A DNA stretch of 12,152 bases from an uncultured Romboutsia sp. (GCA_937907205.1 CALESE010000126.1:1-12152), one strand, 5' to 3'; shown: positions 1-7,687, numbered from the stretch's first letter. A program made the numbers and translations. The notes: generated by a model not told the origin, from the letters alone.

Positions 1-418
1 TATCTTCATCAATAGAGCTTTTAATATAATTTTTAAGCTCATTTATATCATTTAAGTTTAGAAGTTTTCCATCTAAACTTAATAATGTATCTTCATTTAA
101 ATCTATGCTTACTTTGTTATCTAGTATAAAGTCTAAGTTTTTTGATTGATTTAAATCTTCAAAATTTTCTTGTAGATTTAAATTTTTATATAATGCATAG
201 ATAAGATTATATAATATAAGTTCTTGATTATCATCATACTTATTGCTGGATATTAAGCCATTATTTTCAAGTCCAAGTTTCAATTCATTTCCCAGTTGCA
301 ATTCATTTATAAGATTTATGAAACCATCTTGAGTCGATGAGTTATTTATATTCATGAGTTCATTTTTATTCATATTAATATCAATATTACTCATGAAATT
401 ATTAGAATTTACGTTCAT
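1..418 (-). CDS. fliK: Flagellar hook-length control protein FliK, N-terminal part (runs off left edge)
   Basis: Only the first 139 codons lie in the window; the C-terminal end is beyond position 1. The start is the ATG at 416-418, preceded by a GAGG-type ribosome binding site at 430-433. A nearer in-frame alternative is absent because the ATG at 427-429 meets a stop within two codons. The visible part is Asn/Leu/Asp-rich, hydrophilic and low in complexity, with no Cys, signal peptide or membrane segment. This is typical of the exported, poorly conserved N-terminal ruler region of FliK. The diagnostic C-terminal domain (Flg_hook) that switches export specificity would lie off the edge, so the call rests mainly on position directly after fliJ (18-base gap), where fliK sits in C. 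difficile and many Firmicutes. Another small flagellar gene at this place is possible but less likely. Confidence 0.72.
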   Translation of the reverse strand, partial: MNVNSNNFMSNIDINMNKNELMNINNSSTQDGFINLINELQLGNELKLGLENNGLISSNKYDDNQELILYNLIYALYKNLNLQENFEDLNQSKNLDFILDNKVSIDLNEDTLLSLDGKLLNLNDINELKNYIKSSIDED

Positions 419-436
419 TATCACTTCATCCTCTTG

Positions 437-874
437 TTATAAATTAGATATTTTTCTTATATATCCATATAATGCAAATTCATCATTAGTTATTTGTTCT
501 AATCGTTGCTCTTCTTTTTTAATTTCAGAAATTTTATTTTCCTTTAATATTTCTAAAGACTTTCTCTTTATTCTCTTATCTATAAAGTCTTTTTTAGCCT
601 CATTAACCTTGTTTTCCTTTTCTTCAAGCTCTTTAATAGTATCTTTTATATCCCTATTAAGAGATGCTAAATAGTTTATAGTTATCTTCTGAGTGATAGT
701 ATCTTTAGCCATACTTATATCAGAATATTTTTTATAGTTCTCTTCTAATTTAAACAATTTATTTTCAATTATTTTTTTTTCATTTTGAGCTTGAGAATAA
801 AGTAATTTACTTTCATCTTCTTCCTTTGTTCTTATATCTAATAGTTTCTGAAGTTTAAACTTAAAATTAGTCAT
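437..874 (-). CDS. fliJ: Flagellar export chaperone / central stalk protein FliJ
   Basis: This encodes 145 residues, a normal FliJ length. The protein is almost entirely charged alpha-helical coiled coil (Lys/Glu/Leu/Ile-rich) and begins with the usual FliJ-like MTNFKFKLQKLLDIR pattern, in which FxLQKLLDIR near residues 6-15 is the family signature. FliJ is the stalk of the flagellar type III export ATPase ring, sits in the centre of the FliI hexamer and helps escort substrates. The ATG at 872-874 has a strong site, AAAAGGAGA, seven bases upstream. The gene starts 14 bases after fliI stops, consistent with a shared message and matched amounts. Sequence conservation in this family is weak; the N-terminal signature plus the position after fliI make the call safe. 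Confidence 0.93.
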   Translation of the reverse strand: MTNFKFKLQKLLDIRTKEEDESKLLYSQAQNEKKIIENKLFKLEENYKKYSDISMAKDTITQKITINYLASLNRDIKDTIKELEEKENKVNEAKKDFIDKRIKRKSLEILKENKISEIKKEEQRLEQITNDEFALYGYIRKISNL

Positions 875-888
875 ATAAAAATCTCCTT

Positions 889-2196
889 TTAGTTGAACAT
901 ATTAATCAACTCATTCTTACTTATGTCAAATTCAGAAACTTCATTAACACCTTGCTTTAAATATGAGTTAACTTTATCTATATACTTAATCGCTATATCT
1001 ATTTCTTTATTAGATCCTTCTTCATAAGCTCCAATATTTATTAAATCTTCCGCTTCCTTATATGTTGCCAGAACGTCCCTTGCTCTTGATGCAGCATTGT
1101 TTTGTTCTTCTGAAGAAATTTCTTTCATAAGTCTACTTACACTATTTAATATATCAATTGCAGGATAATGATTTTTATGAGCTAATTGTCTAGAAAGAAC
1201 AATATGTCCATCAAGTATACCCCTTACAGTATCCGCTATAGGTTCATTAAAATCATCACCATCTACAAGAACTGTATAAAAAGCAGTTATAGATCCATTC
1301 TCAGACATACCTGTTCTTTCCATTAACTTTGGTAACATTGCAAATACCGATGGAGTATAACCTTTTTGTGCAGGAGGTTCTCCGATTGCTAGACCAACTT
1401 CTCTTTGAGCCATAGCAAATCTAGTTACAGAATCCATCATAAGAAGAACTTTCTTACCTTTGTCTCTAAAATATTCGGCTATTGATGTAGCAGTTAATGC
1501 TCCTTTTAATCTCACTAACGGCGATTTATCAGATGTAGCACATACTACAACAGACTTTTTCATACCTTCTTCACCTAGGTCTCTCTCTATAAAATCTAAA
1601 ACTTCTCTTCCTCTTTCACCTATAAGTGCAATTACATTAACATCTGCTTCTGCAGTCCTAGCCATCATACCTAAGGTAGTACTTTTTCCTACTCCACTAC
1701 CAGCAAATATACCTATACGTTGCCCTTCCCCACAAGTTAAAAAACCATCTATTGCTCGTATTCCTGTTGGCATTATATTTTTTATTCTCGGTCTATTCAT
1801 AGGATCAGGTGGCTCATTAAATAAACTATAATTTTCTCCAGATAGTATCATCTCACCATCAATTGGATTTCCAAGACCATCTAAAATTTTTCCTAAAAGC
1901 TCATCACTACATCTAACACTTAAAGGTACGCCTTTAGCAGTAACTTTACATCCAGGACCAACACCGGAAAGTTCTCCTAAAGGCATAAGTATTACAGAAT
2001 CTTCTTTAAACCCTACAACTTCACATTTAACTTCATCACCCATATGATTGTGAATTATACATAACTCACCTACAAAGGCGTTTATTCCTTCAACTTCAAC
2101 CGTAAGTCCTATAACTTTTGAAACTTTACCTTCAAATGTAGTACATGGTATAGAATTAATTCTATTGATTATACTTTTAAAGTCTATATCAATCAT
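889..2196 (-). CDS. fliI: Flagellum-specific ATPase FliI
   Basis: This is the 435-residue ATPase of the flagellar type III export gate, related to F1-ATPase beta subunits. The Walker A motif GSGVGKST is at residues 166-173, with catalytic Lys171. The GERGREV motif, which carries the catalytic glutamate, is at 193-199. The Walker B strand VLLMMD ends at Asp255. The segment PPAQKGYTPSVFA (274-286) and the SRQLA...HYPAIDIL stretch (335-350) are typical of FliI/SctN proteins. A beta-barrel N-terminal domain (about 20-90) precedes the nucleotide-binding core. The ATG at 2194-2196 overlaps the fliH stop in an ATGA, indicating translational coupling with the FliH partner that regulates it. All key residues appear intact, so the ATPase should be active. 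Confidence 0.98.
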   Translation of the reverse strand: MIDIDFKSIINRINSIPCTTFEGKVSKVIGLTVEVEGINAFVGELCIIHNHMGDEVKCEVVGFKEDSVILMPLGELSGVGPGCKVTAKGVPLSVRCSDELLGKILDGLGNPIDGEMILSGENYSLFNEPPDPMNRPRIKNIMPTGIRAIDGFLTCGEGQRIGIFAGSGVGKSTTLGMMARTAEADVNVIALIGERGREVLDFIERDLGEEGMKKSVVVCATSDKSPLVRLKGALTATSIAEYFRDKGKKVLLMMDSVTRFAMAQREVGLAIGEPPAQKGYTPSVFAMLPKLMERTGMSENGSITAFYTVLVDGDDFNEPIADTVRGILDGHIVLSRQLAHKNHYPAIDILNSVSRLMKEISSEEQNNAASRARDVLATYKEAEDLINIGAYEEGSNKEIDIAIKYIDKVNSYLKQGVNEVSEFDISKNELINMFN

Positions 2197-2990
2197 AATA
2201 ACTCCTCTTTTATTTTTTCAATAACATCATCTATTCCAACAATTAATCTACCACGTACATTCTCTATAACTGCATTTCCTTTTTCAATAGAATCATCTGA
2301 TACAATGAAAACATCATTATTTATAGATTTATTTTCTTTTAATTCAATGATTTGCTTGTCTAAACTTTCTTTATATATAGGATTAACTTTAACGATAAAG
2401 TTTTCTTTTAATTCATATTCTTTTATTATATCTAATAGCAATGCATCCATAGATGTCTCATCTTCAAAGTGTGTTCTTAGTACTTTTTCTGCAATACATA
2501 CACTTATAGCTAATATATTTTTTTTATTATCTTTTATATAAGATGCAATTTCCTTATTTGCATCAAATATAATTTTATTTGCTTTTTCTATTATTTCAGA
2601 TGATTCATGTCTAGCCTTTTCTATATTATCTTCATAGGCTTCTTTGTAACCATCTTCATATCCATTTTTCACACCTTGTTCATAGCCTTCATTATATGCT
2701 TTTTTCTCTATATCTAATGCCTTATCCTGACATTTTGACAATATTCTTTCACGCTCTTGGTTAGCTAGAGCTAATATTTCATCATGTTTTTTTTGAGCTT
2801 CAGCCATCTTTTGGTTTATTTCTTCTTCTATCTTTGAAAAGTCAAATTTTTGTTCATTATCATTTTCGATTTCTTCTTCAGTTGCTGAATTATGTTTATC
2901 ACCAAGGTTAAAATTATTTAAAGAAATTCTACCTTTAATTTTGACATAATCAGATTTTATTACATTGTTGCTATATAATGAACTCATCAT
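2193..2990 (-). CDS. fliH: Flagellar assembly protein FliH
   Basis: This encodes 265 residues. FliH is the peripheral stator of the export ATPase: it binds FliI and links it to the C ring. The visible layout is a variable acidic N-terminus (1-55) and a long charged helix (55-100). Next comes a four-residue glycine periodicity (Gly102, 106, 110, 114 in EGYEQGVKNGYEDGYKEA), the GxxxG helix-packing repeat known from FliH. The C-terminal domain (about 150-265) ends in the pattern GRLIVGIDDVIEKIKEELL, typical of FliH/SctL. The start ATG at 2988-2990 lies inside the 3' end of fliG, giving a 20-base overlap, and has AGAGG a few bases upstream. A second ATG immediately follows; either could be used. 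The stop overlaps the fliI start. Confidence 0.95.
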   Translation of the reverse strand: MMSSLYSNNVIKSDYVKIKGRISLNNFNLGDKHNSATEEEIENDNEQKFDFSKIEEEINQKMAEAQKKHDEILALANQERERILSKCQDKALDIEKKAYNEGYEQGVKNGYEDGYKEAYEDNIEKARHESSEIIEKANKIIFDANKEIASYIKDNKKNILAISVCIAEKVLRTHFEDETSMDALLLDIIKEYELKENFIVKVNPIYKESLDKQIIELKENKSINNDVFIVSDDSIEKGNAVIENVRGRLIVGIDDVIEKIKEELL

Positions 2991-4029
2991 CTGAACCTCT
3001 AGTTAATGTTATTTCTCCTGCATCTTCCAATCTTCTAATTATATTTACTATATTTTGTTGAGATTCTTCCACTTGAGAAATCTTAGTTTTACCAAGCAGT
3101 TCTATTTCTTCTTTCAATGCTTGAGCTGCCCTTTGTGATTGATTATTAAATATAGTATTTGCAACTCCTGCTGGTGCTCCCTTAAGAGCATATGCAATAT
3201 CTTTAACATTAACTTCTTTAAGAATTCTTTGTATAGCTGTATTGTCAAGCCTAACAATATCGTCAAATATAAACATACTAGCCTTTATCTCTTCAGCTAA
3301 TTCCTGATTATTTTCTTCAATATATTTTATAATACTCTTTTCTGTTTTTCTATCAACATTACTTAATATGTCTACTAAACTATCAACTCCACCAGACTTT
3401 TCAAGATCTCTTTGACCTAGTTTAGATAATTTAGTTGTAACAGCTTCATCTATGGCTTTTATAATATTAGGTGATATAGATGAAGTTCCACCTATTTTTA
3501 ATGAAACTTCATTTTTTATATCATCTGGTATTTCACTTAATACTAAAGCTGCCTTCTCTGGCTGAAGATGAGAAAGTATAATAGCTATAGTTTGAGAACT
3601 TTCACCTTGTATACAAGATAAAATTTGTTCAGGCTCTGCCTTTCTAGCTGACATAAATAGCCTTGTACTTGTATCATATTTTATACCTTCTAAGATTTTG
3701 TTAGCTCTTTGATTTCCAAGTGCACCATTAAGAACTGTTCTTGCAAAATTAATACCACCTTCAAGTACAACATCTTTACCTTTATTTATCTCTATAAACT
3801 CTTGAAGTATTTCTCTTCGTTCTCTCGAACCTACTGAATTAATATTAGATATTTCAACACCTATTTTCTGAATATGTTGGTCAGATAAATTCTTAACTAT
3901 CTCAGCAGATAATTCAGCTCCTAATGTGATTAAAAGAATAGCAGCTTTTCTCGGTCCTGTAACTTTTCTGACCTTTGGTATATCACCTAGGTCAAATGCA
4001 TTTCCTAAATTAACATTTTCTTTTTCCAA
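2971..4029 (-). CDS. fliG: Flagellar motor switch protein FliG
   Basis: This encodes 352 residues. FliG forms the rotor part of the C ring; it is fixed to FliF and contacts the stator and FliM. Visible features are the N-terminal FliF-binding domain (GPRKAAILLITLG, 25-37), the middle domain with QTIAIILSHLQPEKAA (146-161; HLQP stands where EHPQ is common) and the C-terminal torque domain with MFIFDDIVRLD (252-262), followed by charged residues including Arg300. The start is a TTG (4027-4029) placed ten bases after the strong site GGGAGGTG at 4038-4045; no ATG or GTG fits as well. That site almost touches the fliF stop codon, so fliF-fliG translation may be coupled. The length fits the family (about 330-350). 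Confidence 0.97.
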   Translation of the reverse strand: MEKENVNLGNAFDLGDIPKVRKVTGPRKAAILLITLGAELSAEIVKNLSDQHIQKIGVEISNINSVGSRERREILQEFIEINKGKDVVLEGGINFARTVLNGALGNQRANKILEGIKYDTSTRLFMSARKAEPEQILSCIQGESSQTIAIILSHLQPEKAALVLSEIPDDIKNEVSLKIGGTSSISPNIIKAIDEAVTTKLSKLGQRDLEKSGGVDSLVDILSNVDRKTEKSIIKYIEENNQELAEEIKASMFIFDDIVRLDNTAIQRILKEVNVKDIAYALKGAPAGVANTIFNNQSQRAAQALKEEIELLGKTKISQVEESQQNIVNIIRRLEDAGEITLTRGSDDEFII

Positions 4030-4046
4030 ATGTAAGACACCTCCCT

Positions 4047-5597
4047 TTATTCACTTAACCAGTTCTTAATTAAATCTGTAACTTGGTCTTTATTTTCTGA
4101 AGCAAATAATCTTACTTCTTCTTCTAAAGATATACTAGATTCACCTTCATCTTCGGAACTTCTAGCTTTTTCCATCTCCTGTATCTTTTGATTTATAATA
4201 TCAAGATGTTCACTATCATCAAATTCTTGTTCAATATTAGAATCTTTTTTATTCTTCTTAATATATAAGTATATTAATATACCAAATATTGATAACAATA
4301 ATGCTCCTACTACATATGCCACCATTTTCATAATACGATTCATCTCTTCCTTAGCTCTTAAAGCTTCATCATCTCCAGCTATGCTTCCAAATTTCATACT
4401 AACAACAGATACACTATCTCCTCTTTCGTTGTCAAAACCTATTGCATTTGAAACTATATCTTCAACTTTCGTTATTTGTTTATTACTTAATTGACCATCA
4501 ATAGCAACAGACATAGTTATTCTGTTAATTTCGCCTTGAGCCTTTATAGTCTTAGACTCTACTTTTCCTGTTTCGTACTCAATATTTTCTTCTTTATTTT
4601 CATTTAAATTTTGTTGTGAACCACCTACATTATTCATATTATTGTCGATAGCTCCACCTGTTGTTTCATCATTTGTCGATTTATTTTCAGTTCTATGCTC
4701 TTTTATTGCAACTCTCTCAGGATCAATTTTTATTTCTGTTGTTTCATTAGTGTCAAAATTTAAATCAGAATTTGCTTTAACTAAAACTTTACCTTTTCCA
4801 AACATAGGTTCAAGCAAAGCAGATACAGACCTCTCTAAGTCTGAATTTAATTCTTTCTCAGCCTTTCTAGCTATATATAAACCACTAGAATTATTTGATT
4901 TAACATTTCCATTTTCATCAAAAAGTCCTTCAGATAATAAATTCATATTTTGGTCTACTACATCTATGTTTTGCTTAGGTATATTTTTACCAGCAGCAGA
5001 AACTAAAGACACAATAGCTCTTACTTGTTCTGGTTCTAATGCAGCACCTGGTTTAATAGTCAATGATACTGCAGCTGATCCAGGTTGAGCTTCTTTGGAA
5101 AATACAGACTCTTCTCCATTTATAAGATGAACTCTTGCACTTTCTATTTGTTCAAATGTTTTTATTGTTTTCTCAATTTCACCTTGAAGCATTCTTTGTT
5201 TTTTTATTTTAAACTCTTCATCAGTAAGTCCAAAAGATGATCCCTCATCCATTATTTCAAATCCCTTAGAACCATTAGATATATTTCCTGATAATTCTAA
5301 TCTTAATTTATCTACTTCATTTTTAGGCACATAAATACTATCGCCTTCTATCTTCATATCTATCTTTTGATTCTCAAGTTCTTTTGTTATAGTTGCTGCA
5401 TCATTTGTGTCTAGTCCAGAAAAAAGAACTTCATATTTACTATCATTAATATACTTAACTCCAAAAATAATAGCTAAAATCAAAGCAATAATAGCTATTA
5501 TAACTGCTATTTTCTTTAGTTGGTTAATTTCATTAAATGAATTTAACCTAGATTTTGTAAATTCTTTTACTTTATTTATAATTTCATTTTTATTCAT
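4047..5597 (-). CDS. fliF: Flagellar MS-ring protein FliF
   Basis: This encodes 516 residues and forms the membrane-embedded MS ring on which the rod, export gate and C ring are built. The first transmembrane helix is at about 30-50 (IAVIIAIIALILAIIFGVKY) and the second at about 423-446, followed by a positively charged stop-transfer stretch. Between them lie the ring-building motifs, including YEVLFSGLDTNDAATI (55-70), and a long extracytoplasmic segment with a flexible Asn/Glu-rich insert. The last 20 or so residues (RLFASENKDQVTDLIKNWL) are the conserved FliG-binding tail. The ATG at 5595-5597 has AAGGAGT upstream. The gap to fliE is 24 bases and to fliG 17 bases. The protein is intact and of family-typical length. 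Confidence 0.98.
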   Translation of the reverse strand: MNKNEIINKVKEFTKSRLNSFNEINQLKKIAVIIAIIALILAIIFGVKYINDSKYEVLFSGLDTNDAATITKELENQKIDMKIEGDSIYVPKNEVDKLRLELSGNISNGSKGFEIMDEGSSFGLTDEEFKIKKQRMLQGEIEKTIKTFEQIESARVHLINGEESVFSKEAQPGSAAVSLTIKPGAALEPEQVRAIVSLVSAAGKNIPKQNIDVVDQNMNLLSEGLFDENGNVKSNNSSGLYIARKAEKELNSDLERSVSALLEPMFGKGKVLVKANSDLNFDTNETTEIKIDPERVAIKEHRTENKSTNDETTGGAIDNNMNNVGGSQQNLNENKEENIEYETGKVESKTIKAQGEINRITMSVAIDGQLSNKQITKVEDIVSNAIGFDNERGDSVSVVSMKFGSIAGDDEALRAKEEMNRIMKMVAYVVGALLLSIFGILIYLYIKKNKKDSNIEQEFDDSEHLDIINQKIQEMEKARSSEDEGESSISLEEEVRLFASENKDQVTDLIKNWLSE

Positions 5598-5621
5598 CTG
5601 TCCACTCCTTGTTAAAATAAA

Positions 5622-5951
5622 CTAAAGTTGAACTGAAGTTAATTCTTTATACGCATCATAAAGCTTATTTCTCACTTCTAACATAAGCTGCATTGATATT
5701 TGTGCTTCTTGCATAGATAACATAACATCATGCATAGTTATATCATCACCCTTTATAAGTCCTTCAATTTTTTCATTAGCATTTACTTGCACATCATTCA
5801 CTTTATTTATTGTATCTTTTAATACACCACCAAAACTTGTTTCTGAGTTGTTAATTATATCTTTATTTTCATTTGTCATGATACTACTATTAATTTTATT
5901 AGAAAATATTTCAGAATCAAAGTTAATACTTGCCATATTAATAGTATTCAT
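5622..5951 (-). CDS. fliE: Flagellar hook-basal body complex protein FliE
   Basis: This encodes 109 residues, normal for FliE, which joins the MS ring and export gate to the base of the rod and is itself exported. The N-terminal third is variable. The C-terminal part from about residue 72 (MHDVMLSMQEAQISMQLML, then EVRNKLYDAYKEL) is the conserved FliE helix pair, ending in the usual short QL-type tail. The ATG at 5949-5951 is preceded by AAGGAGGT at eight bases, the strongest site in the operon; the second Met at residue 6 has no comparable site. It lies between flgC (18-base gap) and fliF (24-base gap), the standard order flgB-flgC-fliE-fliF. Confidence 0.96.
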   Translation of the reverse strand: MNTINMASINFDSEIFSNKINSSIMTNENKDIINNSETSFGGVLKDTINKVNDVQVNANEKIEGLIKGDDITMHDVMLSMQEAQISMQLMLEVRNKLYDAYKELTSVQL

Positions 5952-5969
5952 AATATATACCTCCTTTCA

Positions 5970-6374
5970 CTATCTCCCAATTTCAAGAGCCTTTGATATC
6001 ATATTTTTTTGAGCATTTAGAGTATCTATATTTGATTCATAAGCTCTAGATGCAGATATCAATTCAGACATTTCTACAAGCAAATCGACATTTGGATATT
6101 CTACATATCCTTCTTCATCTGCATCTGGATGATTTGGCTCATATAATCTCCTAAGTGGTGACTTATCCTCTTCGATAGCAACAGCTTTAACACCTAGCAT
6201 TCCTAATTTTTTATCAAAATTTTCCTCAAAACTTGCTACTTTACGAACATAAGCTCCACCATTTTCAGTTCTAGTCGTCTTTACATTTGCAACATTTGAT
6301 GATATAATATCCATTCTTAACCTTTCAGCAGACAAACCACTGGCACTTATTCTCATCCCATTAAAAATACTCAT
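5970..6374 (-). CDS. flgC: Flagellar basal-body rod protein FlgC
   Basis: This encodes 134 residues, close to the family norm of about 134-150. FlgC is a proximal rod subunit exported through the basal body. The N-terminal amphipathic helix contains the rod/hook signature, ISASGLSAERLRMDIISSNVANVKTT (about 9-34). The middle carries the FlgC-like segment RRLYEPNHPDADEEGYVEYPNVD. The C-terminal helix SRAYESNIDTLNAQKNMISK (about 109-128) packs with the N-terminal one in the rod. The ATG at 6372-6374 uses a GGGAGG site lying inside the last codons of flgB, whose stop is only 4 bases upstream, so the two rod genes are translationally close-coupled. Confidence 0.97.
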   Translation of the reverse strand: MSIFNGMRISASGLSAERLRMDIISSNVANVKTTRTENGGAYVRKVASFEENFDKKLGMLGVKAVAIEEDKSPLRRLYEPNHPDADEEGYVEYPNVDLLVEMSELISASRAYESNIDTLNAQKNMISKALEIGR

Positions 6375-6378
6375 TTAC

Positions 6379-6702
6379 TTACCTCCCTGATATTACACTT
6401 TTTGTCATAGCTAACTTTGTATTAGTTAAACCAACTAAAGCATTATATTGAAGACTTGTAGCCGCTTGGTTTACCTTTTCACTTTCTAACTCAACATTAT
6501 TACCATCTAACCTTACAACAGAATCTTCATCAATTTTTAACTCAATTTTTGCACTACTAATTTCATTTTGCAAACTCTCTTCAAAAGAAACATATCTTCT
6601 TTTATATCCTGGAGTATTTATATTGGCAATATTATTTGCTATAGTTCTACCTCTTAGCTCTGTCGCATCTAAACCCATTTTCATTAATCCGTATATATTC
6701 AT
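6379..6702 (-). CDS. flgB: Flagellar basal-body rod protein FlgB
   Basis: This encodes 107 residues, at the short end for FlgB (usually about 110-135). It is a proximal rod subunit and the first gene of the early flagellar operon. The N-terminal helix ends in the signature ANNIANINTPGYKRR (about 22-36), shared by rod, hook and hook-filament junction proteins. The C-terminal helix (about 83-107, SLQYNALVGLTNTKLAMTKS) is the partner coil. The shortness comes from a small central region; both helices are complete, so this is not a truncation. The ATG at 6700-6702 follows a TAGGAGAT site. It is preceded by a leader of about 170 bases and a terminator, so transcription of the operon probably begins here. 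Confidence 0.96.
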   Translation of the reverse strand: MNIYGLMKMGLDATELRGRTIANNIANINTPGYKRRYVSFEESLQNEISSAKIELKIDEDSVVRLDGNNVELESEKVNQAATSLQYNALVGLTNTKLAMTKSVISGR

Positions 6703-6870
6703 TTTATATCTCCTATTTAATATTATTTACTTATATTTTTTTACATAATTATTTATTATACAACTTTTTTCAACGTTCTTCTACCTCTTTTTATTATGTT
6801 TTTCGACATAATCCCAAACCTTTTTTTGGAATATCAATAAATTTAAAAATACTTCCTATAAAATAAGCAC
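6703..6870 (-). promoter_or_regulatory. Leader region of the flgB operon
   Basis: This 168-base non-coding stretch lies between the terminator of the upstream gene and flgB. On the minus strand it contains a perfect TATAAT box (6755-6760) with a weak -35 candidate TAGAAG (6778-6783) at 17 bases. A further-upstream pair has a better -35, TTGATA (6832-6837), with GATTAT (6808-6813) at 18 bases. A seven-base hairpin, ATTATGT/ACATAAT, sits at 6793-6812 and a five-base one at 6814-6829; neither is followed by a clear terminator run. I see no sigma-28-type box and no c-di-GMP riboswitch core. A promoter must lie here or the operon would depend on read-through of the terminator; which box is used is inference. 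Confidence 0.5.
6755..6783 (-). promoter_or_regulatory. Candidate sigma-A promoter for flgB operon
   Basis: The -10 element TATAAT (6755-6760) is a perfect match, and TAGAAG (6778-6783), a poor 3/6 match to TTGACA, lies 17 bases away. Transcription would start near 6747 and leave a 5' leader of about 45 bases. A TTGAAA (6768-6773) is too close (7 bases) to serve as the -35. In an AT-rich genome a TATAAT can occur by chance, so confidence is limited. Confidence 0.35.
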
Positions 6871-6907
6871 AAAAATACCCTAATCATTTAATTCATAGGG
6901 TATTTTT
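6871..6907 (-). terminator. Rho-independent terminator after the coiled-coil gene
   Basis: AAAAATACCCT (6871-6881) and AGGGTATTTTT (6897-6907) form a perfect 11-base inverted repeat, extended by one A-T pair to 12, with a 13-base loop. On the minus strand the 3' arm ends in a run of T. The hairpin begins 17 bases past the stop codon of the gene at 6925-7575 and separates it from flgB. The arms are A/T-rich at the base and GGG/CCC in the middle, as usual in clostridia. It is symmetrical and could act in both directions, but no plus-strand gene ends here. Confidence 0.88.
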
Positions 6908-6924
6908 CTATAATATTCATTTAT

Positions 6925-7575
6925 TTATATGTATATATCTATTAATATTCCACTATTTATATCTCCTTGTATAGATATACTATCTAAATGTTCAGATATA
7001 TAATCATCATTCATACTCATCTTTAATTGCTCTAATTTTGCTTCTTGTGATTTTACTTCACTTTCTAATGCTAATAATTTTGACTTACGATTACTTAATT
7101 CAGCTTTTATTTTTTTTATATTATTTAGTAATCCTTCTAATACATCAATAGTTTTACTATCCTTACTGAATGTATCTAGACCTAGGTTGTTCTTTTTGCT
7201 TTTGCGAGTGTTTACTGCATCATCTTCCTCTTTACTTAAATATCTTATTTGTATTTTTTCTTTAGTTAATTCTTTTTTTTGATTTTTTAAACTTTCTAAA
7301 TAAGAGTACTTTACTTGTTCTAAAGTTTTTTGCATTTTCTCTACTCTACCCTCTTGAGCTTGTATAATTGACATCTGCTCTTGAATGCTACGCTGTTGAG
7401 AATTAACAATATTTGATTTAGTTATTGCTTTTTTACTTATTTTTGCATCAATATTTGACTCTGATTTTTTATTTATTTGGCTATTTCCTTTTGAGTTATT
7501 TACTCCAAACGTACTAGGATTTTGATTTACATAAAGACTAATTTCATGTAATTTATTCTTTGTTTCTATATTCAT
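6925..7575 (-). CDS. Coiled-coil protein with a flagellin-like helix, function unknown
   Basis: I do not recognise this 216-residue protein. The ATG at 7573-7575 has a good GAGGGAG site, and base use is like that of its neighbours, so the gene looks real. Residues 1-55 are polar and probably unstructured. Residues about 58-98 (QRSIQEQMSIIQAQEGRVEK, then MQKTLEQVKYSYLESL) resemble the D1 helix of flagellin and FlgL (pattern SxIQxAEGxLxxxxxxLxRxxEL). Residues 100-140 are charged and Lys-rich. Residues 143-190 form a heptad-type coiled coil, and the tail is short and Ile-rich. There is no Cys, signal peptide or membrane segment. It ends just before a terminator and lies between glycan genes and flgB, where C. 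difficile has no counterpart that I recall. Options are a protein exported by the flagellar apparatus, a chaperone or a structural accessory; all are inference. Confidence 0.8.
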   Translation of the reverse strand: MNIETKNKLHEISLYVNQNPSTFGVNNSKGNSQINKKSESNIDAKISKKAITKSNIVNSQQRSIQEQMSIIQAQEGRVEKMQKTLEQVKYSYLESLKNQKKELTKEKIQIRYLSKEEDDAVNTRKSKKNNLGLDTFSKDSKTIDVLEGLLNNIKKIKAELSNRKSKLLALESEVKSQEAKLEQLKMSMNDDYISEHLDSISIQGDINSGILIDIYI

Positions 7576-7636
7576 ACTATCTCCCTCAAATAGTTTAAAT
7601 TTTTTACTATCTTATTTTTTGAGATTCAAATCAGGG

Positions 7637-7660
7637 TTAACCTATTACTTTATTAACCTA
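7637..7660. repeat. Paired TTAACCTA motif upstream of the coiled-coil gene
   Basis: TTAACCTA occurs twice, at 7637-7644 and 7653-7660, with a 16-base period. The same stretch also gives a six-base inverted repeat, GGTTAA (7635-7640) and TTAACC (7653-7658). It lies about 60-85 bases before the start codon at 7575, where an operator or activator site could sit. No clear -35/-10 pair was found beside it, and chance is possible in such AT-rich DNA. Confidence 0.3.
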
Positions 7661-7687
7661 GTCTATAATAATTTTAATCATATCTAA

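Noticed and set aside
354..674. Plus-strand frame of 106 codons antisense to fliJ and fliK
   Set aside because: Its hydrophobic Ser/Phe/Leu-rich translation is the expected mirror of a Lys/Glu-rich coiled-coil gene; there is no start signal.
1460..1831. Plus-strand open frame of 123 codons within fliI
   Set aside because: It lies wholly inside a highly conserved minus-strand gene, has no ribosome binding site and gives a Ser/Pro/Ile-rich translation typical of an antisense shadow.
2971..2990. Frameshift between fliG and fliH suggested by the 20-base overlap
   Set aside because: FliG has a complete C-terminal domain and FliH has its own ATG and ribosome binding site, so this is ordinary operon overlap.
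4642..5088. Plus-strand open frame of 148 codons within fliF
   Set aside because: It is an antisense shadow of fliF with no recognisable motif and no ribosome binding site.
6379..6702. FlgB as a truncated gene because of its 107-residue length
   Set aside because: Both the N-terminal NTPGYK helix and the C-terminal helix are present; the central segment is simply short.
6755..6773. TTGAAA...TATAAT as a promoter pair before flgB
   Set aside because: The boxes are only seven bases apart, far less than the 16-18 needed; a weaker -35 at the right distance was used instead.
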